From Verrucomicrobiota bacterium (GTDB taxonomy: Bacteria; Verrucomicrobiota; Verrucomicrobiia; Chthoniobacterales; Terrimicrobiaceae), in assembly GCA_017305195.1 (NCBI GenBank), contig JAFKMU010000044.1:62001-126000 (forward strand): a DNA stretch of 64,000 nucleotides, written 5' to 3'. The stretch's first letter is position 1. Every line of letters begins with the position of its first letter. Below, in pieces: positions 8,723 through 15,519 of this stretch. The position numbers and the translations under genes are program-made. Under the pieces are notes generated by a model, which had not been told where the DNA came from, searched no databases, and saw only the letters and a program-made list of their open reading frames with translations.

Positions 8723-10017
8723 GCGGATAGCCTTCGCTTCCTGAGCGGGAAATAAAGCAAAAAACCAACCAGCAGCGTCGCCGCCCCGGCGAGGGCGTAG
8801 GCGGGCTTGTCATGCGCCGAGTAGGCCATGGCAAAGAGATTCAGCACCAGAAACACGATCGGCGTGACGGGATACCCCCAGCAGCGGAAGGGCCGGGGCA
8901 GGCCCGGCTGCCGCCAGCGGAGAACGATGACGCCCAGCACGGCGAGGAAGCTGCATGCGAGGATGGCGAACTGCGCATAGACCAGCACGGCCTCAAAAGT
9001 CGCGGAAAGAAGCAGGATCACGACGATGAGAGTCTGCAAACCCAGCGCCGGGAGCGGAACGCCGCCCGAGCGGGTGGCGGAGAGCACCTTGAGCGAGGCC
9101 AGGTCGCGCCCGATGGCCTGCGTGACGCGCGGCCCGGCCCAGGTCATGGCGCTGATGGCGGAGATCAGCCCCAGGCTGATGAGGCCCGACATGATGCGTC
9201 CACCCTCATCGCCCAGGAGGTGCTCGGCTGCGATCTGGCCGACCTCGATTTTACCCACGTAATCCTGCAATGGCGCAGCGGCGAGGAAGACGGCATTGAT
9301 CGAGACATAGAGGATCGTGACGATCACCGTGCCGATGAGCAGCGCCCATGGCACGGTCACCTCCGGACGGCGCACCTCGCTGAGGATGTAGGCGGCGGCA
9401 TTCCAGCCCGTGTAGGCGTAGAGGACAAACATGAGCGAGATAGCAAACGGCGTGCTCACCATGAGGGCGAAGTCCCCCGGCTTTGGCGCGAAGCTCACGG
9501 GATGCGCAGTTTCCTTCCACACGCCAATGACGATGAACGCGACGACGAGGCAGACCTTCAGGCAGGTCACGACGACCTGGAAATTCCCGCTCGCCCGCAC
9601 GGTGAGCGAATGCAGCAGCGCGACGAGGAGCACGACCACCATCGAGGCGACGCCGGGATGCACCCCGGGAAAGGTCGCGGCGAGATAATCGCCAAAGGCC
9701 ATCGCCGCCAGCGCGATCGGCGCGGCAAAGCCGACCGTCACGGAGACAAAGCCCGCCATGAACCCGATGGCCGGGTGATAGATGCGCGAGAGGAAATAAT
9801 ATTCCCCGCCGGAACTCGGCAGCGCCGAGGCCAGCTCGGCATAGCTCAGCGCGCCGCAGAGCGCGACCAGCCCGCCGAGCAGCCAGACCATGAGGACGGG
9901 AAAGGGCGAGGGCAATACCGCCACCTGAAACCCGAGGCTGGTGAAGACCCCGGTGCCGATCATGTTGGCCAGCACCAGGGCGGTGCAGGTGATGAGGCCG
10001 ACTTTGCGAAATTCCAT
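8719..10017 (-). CDS. APC-superfamily amino acid permease
   Basis: Inner-membrane amino acid/polyamine transporter of 432 residues with about 12 hydrophobic segments. The first contains NMIGTGVFTSLGF, the glycine-rich unwound TM1 motif of APC carriers. I chose the ATG at 10017 because the family N-terminus (MEFRKVGLITCTALVLANMIG) begins there and GGAGG lies just upstream; the frame stays open for 35 further codons of unlikely sequence. It lies 20 bp downstream of the GH3 gene and overlaps the secreted protein downstream. Substrate is unknown. Confidence 0.9.
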   Translation of the reverse strand: MEFRKVGLITCTALVLANMIGTGVFTSLGFQVAVLPSPFPVLMVWLLGGLVALCGALSYAELASALPSSGGEYYFLSRIYHPAIGFMAGFVSVTVGFAAPIALAAMAFGDYLAATFPGVHPGVASMVVVLLVALLHSLTVRASGNFQVVVTCLKVCLVVAFIVIGVWKETAHPVSFAPKPGDFALMVSTPFAISLMFVLYAYTGWNAAAYILSEVRRPEVTVPWALLIGTVIVTILYVSINAVFLAAAPLQDYVGKIEVGQIAAEHLLGDEGGRIMSGLISLGLISAISAMTWAGPRVTQAIGRDLASLKVLSATRSGGVPLPALGLQTLIVVILLLSATFEAVLVYAQFAILACSFLAVLGVIVLRWRQPGLPRPFRCWGYPVTPIVFLVLNLFAMAYSAHDKPAYALAGAATLLVGFLLYFPLRKRRLSA

Positions 10018-10037
10018 CGTCCTCCGCAGGTTTCGCC

Positions 10038-12431
10038 CTACGGGCGGGTGTAACTCACGGGGTCGCCGTGGTTGGCCTGCGGCGCAATCCAGAGGTTGTA
10101 TTTGCCGGCATCCACCCGCCACTTGCCATCGCGCCCGACGTAGCCGAGGACGTCGTCGGTGATATCAAAGACGACCTCCTTTTTCTCTCCCGGGCGGAGC
10201 TTGAAGCGCTGAAAGCCGCGGAGTTCCTGGTACGGACGCGCGCCCTCCGGGCAGTAGAACTGCCGCACGTAGAGCTGCGCCACCTCGGTGCCTTCGCGGT
10301 CGCCGGTATTGGTGATCGTGGTGCGGACTTGGGCGGGCTTGCCGTTATCCCCCGGGATGACCTCGGTCTTGCCGTAGGAGAAGGACGTGTAGGTGAGGCC
10401 GTAGCCGAAGGGGAACATCGGCTCGCGGCTCATGTCGCGATAGTCGATGAAGCCCTTGTCGGGGCGGCCCGTGTTGTAGCGGTTGTAAAAGATCGGGAGC
10501 TGGCCGGTATCCGTCGGCCACGAGACGGTGAGGCGACCGGAGGGGTTCACATCACCAAAGAGGATGTCCACCAGACCTGGCCCCGCCTGGATGCCAGGCT
10601 GCCAGGCGGCGATGACCGCCGAGGCCTTGGCGAAGATGGAGGGGATGGCGAGCGGTCGACCGCTGAAGAGCACGACGACGACGGGCTTGCCCACGGCGGA
10701 GATGGTGTCGAAAAGTTCCTGCTGGCGACCGGTGAGCGTGATGCGCGCGCGGGAGGCGTTTTCTCCCGTCCAGCTCCACGGCTCGCCCAGCGCCATGATG
10801 ACGAGGTCGGACTCGCCCGCAGCGCGAACGGCGGCAGGGAGGTCAAAAGTCCCCATCGGCGGAGCCACGCTCTTGTCGATGACGACGGTGCCGTCGGTGA
10901 GGGTCTTGGTGCGAGGCTGGGAGCCGTTGATGTCGCAACCCTGCACGACCTTCACCTCGCCATCGGCGCCGACGCGGCTCTTCAGTGCGGTGGCGAGGGT
11001 GACGACGTCCTTGGCCTTGCCCTGGGAAATCCAGCAGCCGAGCATCTCTCGCTTCTCGTCGCCGAAGGGGCCGATGAGCGCGATGCGCTTGATGTCGGAG
11101 GCGATAGGGAGGATGGGGCGTTGCTTGGGCGTCGGCTTGGGCGTGGGCGCGGGGGTCGATGCGTTCAGATTCTGCGGCACGGTGCCCGGCGTGGGCGATG
11201 GCGTACCGGTCGGCGGCGTGTTCAGGAACGCCTCGTTCTTCAGGAGCACGGCGGAGCGAGCCACGGCGGCGCGGGCGAGCGCGACGGACTCGGGAGCGAG
11301 GATCGTCTTCGCATAAGCCTCGGGGTCGGTGTACGGCTGCTCAAAGATGCCGGAGAGGAACTTCACGCGCAGGACGCGGCGCACGGCCTCGTCGACCACG
11401 GAGATCGGCAGCGTGCCATCGGCGATCTTTGGCGGGAGGAGGGTGAACGTCTTCGACATCATCTCCATGTCGTTGCCAGCCGTAAGCGAGGCGATGGCCG
11501 CGCCCACATCGTCGGGGGCATACCCCCAGTCAACGACTTCCTGCACGCCTTCCCAGTCGCTGACGACGAAACCCTTGAAGCCCCATTCCCCGCGCAGCAG
11601 GTCGGTGAGCAGCCAGTGGTCGGCAGCGGCGGGGATGCCGTCATTGGCATTGAAGGCGCTCATCACAGTGAGAGCACCGGCGTTCACGCCCGCGTGGAAG
11701 GGCGGGAGGTGGAAATTGCGAAAGATGAAGGGCGGGATCTCGGTGTGGTTGTAATCGCGTCCGCCCACGGAGGCGCTGTACCCGGCGAAGTGCTTCAGGC
11801 AGGAGACGATGCGGCCTGCATCGGCGGGATTCGTGCCCTGAAAGCCCCGCACCGAGGCGGCGACATAGAGGGAGTTCAGGTATGGGTCCTCGCCGAAGGT
11901 CTCGGCCACGCGGCCCCAGCGGCTGTCGCGGGCGAGGTCGCACATGGGAGCGAATGTCCAGTTCAGCCCCATCGACCGGGCCTCGCGGGCGGCAATGGTT
12001 TGCGCCTGCTCGACGAGGTCGGGGTCCCAGGTGCAGGCCAGGCCGAGCGGGAGCGGAAACACGGTGCGATGGCCGTGGATGACATCCGCGCCGAAGAGGA
12101 GAGGAATCCCGAGCCGGGTCTCCTCGATCGCCGTCTTCTGCATGGCATTGCGGTACTGCGCATCCTCCAGCATGAGGATGTACGCGCCGACGGAACCGGT
12201 GCGAATGACGGAGAAAAACTTCTCCATGTCCTTTTCCATGCCGACATCGATCAGCCGCTGGGTGAGCTGGCCGATCTTTTCATCGACCGTCATGCGGGAA
12301 AGGAGATCCTCGACCCGCTCGTCGACCGGGAGGGAGGCGTCGTGGTAGTCACCCGCCTGCACGGCGGGACACAGGAAGGCCAGAGCGAGGCCCAACGCTC
12401 CGGCACAGAGCCGGAATGAACGCGGAGTCAT
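10038..12431 (-). CDS. bglX: Glycoside hydrolase family 3, periplasmic beta-glucosidase type
   Basis: Exported enzyme of 797 residues hydrolysing beta-linked gluco-oligosaccharides from the non-reducing end. A signal peptide ends near VQAGDYHD. Then come the GH3 N-terminal TIM-barrel (LLSRMTVDEKIGQLTQ near residue 45), the catalytic nucleophile Asp292 in GFVVSDWEGV, the GH3 C-terminal alpha/beta sandwich, and a C-terminal fibronectin III-like domain (TNTGDREGTEVAQLYVRQ). Odd feature: a Pro/Thr-rich low-complexity linker sits at about residues 403-441, between the two catalytic-half domains. It is the first gene of a minus-strand group with a permease and a secreted protein, which suggests uptake or processing of plant-derived material. 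Confidence 0.93.
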   Translation of the reverse strand: MTPRSFRLCAGALGLALAFLCPAVQAGDYHDASLPVDERVEDLLSRMTVDEKIGQLTQRLIDVGMEKDMEKFFSVIRTGSVGAYILMLEDAQYRNAMQKTAIEETRLGIPLLFGADVIHGHRTVFPLPLGLACTWDPDLVEQAQTIAAREARSMGLNWTFAPMCDLARDSRWGRVAETFGEDPYLNSLYVAASVRGFQGTNPADAGRIVSCLKHFAGYSASVGGRDYNHTEIPPFIFRNFHLPPFHAGVNAGALTVMSAFNANDGIPAAADHWLLTDLLRGEWGFKGFVVSDWEGVQEVVDWGYAPDDVGAAIASLTAGNDMEMMSKTFTLLPPKIADGTLPISVVDEAVRRVLRVKFLSGIFEQPYTDPEAYAKTILAPESVALARAAVARSAVLLKNEAFLNTPPTGTPSPTPGTVPQNLNASTPAPTPKPTPKQRPILPIASDIKRIALIGPFGDEKREMLGCWISQGKAKDVVTLATALKSRVGADGEVKVVQGCDINGSQPRTKTLTDGTVVIDKSVAPPMGTFDLPAAVRAAGESDLVIMALGEPWSWTGENASRARITLTGRQQELFDTISAVGKPVVVVLFSGRPLAIPSIFAKASAVIAAWQPGIQAGPGLVDILFGDVNPSGRLTVSWPTDTGQLPIFYNRYNTGRPDKGFIDYRDMSREPMFPFGYGLTYTSFSYGKTEVIPGDNGKPAQVRTTITNTGDREGTEVAQLYVRQFYCPEGARPYQELRGFQRFKLRPGEKKEVVFDITDDVLGYVGRDGKWRVDAGKYNLWIAPQANHGDPVSYTRP

Positions 12432-12497
12432 GTTAGTGAGAGAATCAGGGCCGTTTCAGAAGCAATCAAAACGACAAAAATTTTCACCGGGGAGAAC

Positions 12498-12944
12498 TCA
12501 GGAAATACGGATGGGCAGCCCGCCCGCCGACTGCGAGTGGATCTGCTGCCAGAAGTACCGCAGGCTCGGCGTGATCTGGCGGGGCAGCACACGGGTGTAC
12601 TTGCCCTCCAGGATTTCGCGCGGCTGAGGCACGATCTTGTCGGAGAGGCCGGTGATCCGGGCCCGGTAGAGAAAAACGATGGCGTCCTTGTCAGGACGGT
12701 CGAAGATGCCGATGAGAATCGGCGAGTGGACCTTGAGCTTCGTTTCCTCAAAAACCTCGCGGGAAAGGCAATCCAGCAGGCTCTCGCCACGCTCGATCTT
12801 CCCGCCGGGAAGGGTCCACTGTTTGTTGCCGCGCTTTTGCTTGAGAAGGAGCACCTCGCCGAAGTGATTCTCGATCCACGCCATGACAGAGACCTCGCGG
12901 GCGAGTTTCAGGCGTTGCTTGGGGATGGACTTCTCGGTTGGCAC
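12498..12944 (-). CDS. NUDIX hydrolase
   Basis: Soluble pyrophosphohydrolase of 148 residues acting on a nucleoside diphosphate linked to another moiety. The Nudix box is visible at about residues 47-70 (GKIERGES, then REVFEETKL), preceded by the usual WTLPGG. The Gly near the end of the box is replaced by Lys, which occurs in some members. The substrate cannot be deduced. The gene runs divergently from the MpaB-like oxygenase, with 57 bp between the starts. Confidence 0.87.
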   Translation of the reverse strand: MPTEKSIPKQRLKLAREVSVMAWIENHFGEVLLLKQKRGNKQWTLPGGKIERGESLLDCLSREVFEETKLKVHSPILIGIFDRPDKDAIVFLYRARITGLSDKIVPQPREILEGKYTRVLPRQITPSLRYFWQQIHSQSAGGLPIRIS

Positions 12945-13001
12945 AGGCTGCGGGAAAAAATAAGGTCAGCGCGCGATCTGGAAAGTGTTTTTTCCAGCAT
13001 T

Positions 13002-13781
13002 ATGAACCAAACGGGTCTTTTTCTTCCCCAATCGGCCATCTGGAAGCTCAGCCGCGAGACGGTTCTGCTCCTCGGCGGCCCCGCGGCGGCGATCCTGCAG
13101 ATCGCCCATCCGCAGATCGCGCTCGGGGTTTCGCGACACAGCAACTTCCGCGAGGAAACCCTGGGCCGCCTGCATCGCACCCTGGAGGCGGTGTACACCG
13201 TGACTTTTTCGCCGCGTACGGAAGTCGAGGCGATGGAGAGGCGAATTCGCGCCCGCCACGCCCCGGTACAGGGCGCTGAGCCGCAACGCTACTCGGCCTT
13301 TGACCCGGCGGCGCAGATGTGGGTGCTGGCCACGCTCATCGTAGTGGCGGTGGAGTGTTATGAGGCTTTCGTCGGCCCGCTCACAGAGGAGGACCGCGAG
13401 GGATACTACCGCGACATGCGGGAGTTTGGGGTGTGGTTCGGGCTGGACCGGACTTTCGGCCCGGCGGGCTGGGCGGAGTTTGCTGATTATTATCAAGACA
13501 TGCTCAACGGCGACGAACTCTGCTCGCTTCCCGTCTCGCGCGAACTCGCCAGCCACATCGCTCATCCCCGGCAGCCGCTCTTTCTGCGGCTCGGCTGGCC
13601 TGCCAGCAACTGGGCGGCTCGGAGATTCCTCCCCTCGCCTGTGTGTGAAAAGCTCGGGTTTCGGCGCATTGGGGCCGGGCCGGTCGACGACGCGATCCGG
13701 GATGCGCTCGGGCTGTTGCCGCCGGGTTTGCGCTACGCCCGGCAGTATCTGCGGGCTATCGATTCAGAAGCACGCCCGTGA
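13002..13781 (+). CDS. Oxygenase MpaB family protein (DUF2236)
   Basis: Predicted protein of 259 residues of the DUF2236/MpaB-type family, whose characterised members are haem-dependent oxygenases such as latex-clearing protein and fungal MpaB. Typical features are the N-terminal SRETVLLLGGPAAAILQIAHP, with a conserved His in the region used for haem ligation, the FSPRTEVEAMERRIRARHAPV segment, and the later W-x-W-Y-type alpha-helical body. I chose the ATG at 13002 because family similarity starts there; the frame extends upstream only as antisense of the NUDIX gene. The 3' end overlaps the convergent small gene by 26 bp. Substrate is unknown. Confidence 0.82.
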   Translation: MNQTGLFLPQSAIWKLSRETVLLLGGPAAAILQIAHPQIALGVSRHSNFREETLGRLHRTLEAVYTVTFSPRTEVEAMERRIRARHAPVQGAEPQRYSAFDPAAQMWVLATLIVVAVECYEAFVGPLTEEDREGYYRDMREFGVWFGLDRTFGPAGWAEFADYYQDMLNGDELCSLPVSRELASHIAHPRQPLFLRLGWPASNWAARRFLPSPVCEKLGFRRIGAGPVDDAIRDALGLLPPGLRYARQYLRAIDSEARP

Positions 13782-14037
13782 TCGCGCACCACTCCTCGTC
13801 GAGGCTCCCGGCATAGGGTTCCTTGCCCGCGCGGGCGTACCAGTAGCTGGCATTGCCGTTGTCGCCCTCCTTGCGGTGCAGATAGGCGTGGACCCAGGCG
13901 CCATCGCTGGATTCATCCTCCTGGGCCGCCTCGTGCGCGGCTTTCCAATCGTTTTGCTTGTCATGCCACATCGCAGCGAGCGACGGCGGCGTTCCGGCAG
14001 GAAGAGCTTCCTGCTTTCCGAACTGTTCCGGGGTCAT
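13756..14037 (-). CDS. Conserved small protein of unknown function
   Basis: Soluble protein of 93 residues with the pattern W-x-x-AHE-x-x-Q, then WVHAYLHRKEGD-x-GNASYWYARAGKEP. I recall this pattern from a widespread bacterial family of uncharacterised small proteins. There is no signal peptide or membrane segment. The gene is convergent with the MpaB-like gene, sharing 26 bp at the 3' ends, and lies just upstream of no other minus-strand start. The conserved Trp/His/Arg pattern hints at ligand binding but supports no specific function. Confidence 0.75.
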   Translation of the reverse strand: MTPEQFGKQEALPAGTPPSLAAMWHDKQNDWKAAHEAAQEDESSDGAWVHAYLHRKEGDNGNASYWYARAGKEPYAGSLDEEWCAITGVLLNR

Positions 14038-14078
14038 GCCTGCAATATGGCATCATTTGCCCACGAATGACAGCACGT

Positions 14079-15056
14079 TCAGCTTTTCCGGTCGCCGAAG
14101 ACCTTGCGCATCATCTCCTCGATGGGCGGCTCGGAGACGGTCAGATCGGCCACGGGCGCCTGGTCGAGCACGGCGCGGCAGACATCGGCCACCTTTGCTC
14201 GCGGCACCTCGATACGGAGCTCGTCTGGCTTTTGCTCAAGGATGTGGCCCAAATGGGAGAAGGCGCAGGAGACGGCGGCGGAGAATTTCACCTCGACGAT
14301 TTTGTTGGCGGAAAACTCGGCGGTGATGCGGTCGAGCTCGCCGTCGAACATCACCTTGCCGTGGTCGATGAGGACGACGCGCGGGCAAAGCTCCTCGATG
14401 TCCTGCATGTAGTGGCTGGTGAGGATGATGGTCGTGCGCTGCTCGGCGTTGTGGTGCTTGAGGAAATCGCGCACGGTCTTCTGGCTCATCACGTCGAGGC
14501 CGATGGTCGGCTCGTCGAGGAAGAGCACCTTGGGCCGGTGCAGGAGCGCGGCGATGAGCTCCATCTTCATCCGCTGGCCGAGGCTCAGTTCGCGCACCAT
14601 GACGGAGAGCTGGTCGCGCACATCGAGGAGCGCGGTGAGTTCATCGACGCTGCGCTGGAAGTCCTCGCGGGGAATCTCGTAGATCGCGCGGTTCAGCTCC
14701 AGCGATTCGCGGGCGGGCAGATCCCACCAGAGGGCATTCTTTTGCCCCATGAGGAGGCTGATCTGGCGCTTCATCCCGTCGCGGCGCTCCCAGGGGACAA
14801 AGCCCAACACGCGCGCCTCGCCCCCCGAGGGGTGCAGGAGGCCGGAGAGCATCTTGAGCGTGGTGGTTTTGCCTGCTCCGTTCGGCCCGAGGAAGCCAAC
14901 AAACTCGCCCTCCTCGATGCGGAAGCTCACGCCATCGACGGCCTTGGTCTCGGTGTACTCGCGGTGAAAGAGCCCCTTCACGGCGGCCAGCACGCCCTTG
15001 TCCTTGCGGTAGGTGCGGAAGGTCTTGGTGAGGCCGTGGAGTTCAATGACGCTCAT
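14079..15056 (-). CDS. ABC-2 type transporter ATP-binding protein
   Basis: Cytoplasmic ATPase of 325 residues for an ABC-2 exporter. Walker A is GPNGAGKTTT near residue 55, the signature is LSLGQRMK, Walker B is VLFLDEPT followed by IGLDVMSQ, and the switch His is in LTSHYMQD. The extended C-terminal part after the ATPase core resembles the COG4586 group. I chose the ATG at 15056 (MSVIELHGLTKTF); upstream codons belong to the overlapping trmL frame. The start overlaps the trmL stop by four bases. No permease gene follows: the next downstream gene is convergent, so the membrane partner must lie elsewhere. Confidence 0.88.
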   Translation of the reverse strand: MSVIELHGLTKTFRTYRKDKGVLAAVKGLFHREYTETKAVDGVSFRIEEGEFVGFLGPNGAGKTTTLKMLSGLLHPSGGEARVLGFVPWERRDGMKRQISLLMGQKNALWWDLPARESLELNRAIYEIPREDFQRSVDELTALLDVRDQLSVMVRELSLGQRMKMELIAALLHRPKVLFLDEPTIGLDVMSQKTVRDFLKHHNAEQRTTIILTSHYMQDIEELCPRVVLIDHGKVMFDGELDRITAEFSANKIVEVKFSAAVSCAFSHLGHILEQKPDELRIEVPRAKVADVCRAVLDQAPVADLTVSEPPIEEMMRKVFGDRKS

Positions 15057-15505
15057 GGACGGGCAAGCTGCCGCATGGCCTCGTAAAGTGCAATCCCGGC
15101 GGAGGTCGCGAGGTTCAGGCTGCGCGCGTTTTCCTGCATGGGAATGGTCACGCACCGGTCGGCATTCGCAGCGAGCAGGCTCTCCGGCAGCCCGCGCGTT
15201 TCCCGGCCAAAGACGAGATGATCGCCATCCTGAAACCGCTCGTCCCAGTAAACGCGGGACGCCTTGGTCGTGAAGTAGAAAAACCGGGCGTCGCCCGCTC
15301 CGGCCTGGAGCGCGTCGAGGGAAGGCCAGACCTTCACGTCGCACTGCTCCCAGTAGTCCATCCCGGCGCGGCGAAGCGCCTTTTCGTCGAGGGAAAACCC
15401 GAGCGGCTCGACGAGATGCAACCGCGCCCCCGCCGCGAGGCAGAGGCGCGCGATGTTGCCCGTATTGGGCGGGATCTCGGGCTCGACGAGGACGACGTGC
15501 AGCAT
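15053..15505 (-). CDS. trmL: tRNA (cytidine(34)-2'-O)-methyltransferase TrmL
   Basis: SPOUT-class methyltransferase of 150 residues that 2'-O-methylates the wobble nucleotide of certain leucine tRNAs, using S-adenosylmethionine. Diagnostic stretches are VLVEPEIPPNTGNIARLC at the N-terminus, LVFGRETRGLP (SAM-binding trefoil loop) and the terminal IPMQENARSLNLATSAGIAL. Length matches the family (about 150-160). I chose the ATG at 15505 because similarity begins exactly there. It lies 14 bp downstream of secA and overlaps the ABC ATPase, suggesting a secA-trmL-ABC transcript. Confidence 0.92.
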   Translation of the reverse strand: MLHVVLVEPEIPPNTGNIARLCLAAGARLHLVEPLGFSLDEKALRRAGMDYWEQCDVKVWPSLDALQAGAGDARFFYFTTKASRVYWDERFQDGDHLVFGRETRGLPESLLAANADRCVTIPMQENARSLNLATSAGIALYEAMRQLARP

Positions 15506-15519
15506 GCCGTCCCCGGGAA

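Noticed and set aside
10068..12419. A 783-codon open frame on the + strand opposite the GH3 gene
   Set aside because: It is the antisense shadow of the GH3 gene, made open by high third-position GC. Its translation is rich in Arg/Gly/Asp/His with no domain pattern.
12432..12497. Operator-like sequence in the gap before the GH3 gene
   Set aside because: AT-rich promoter-like composition only; no symmetry or repeated half-site seen.
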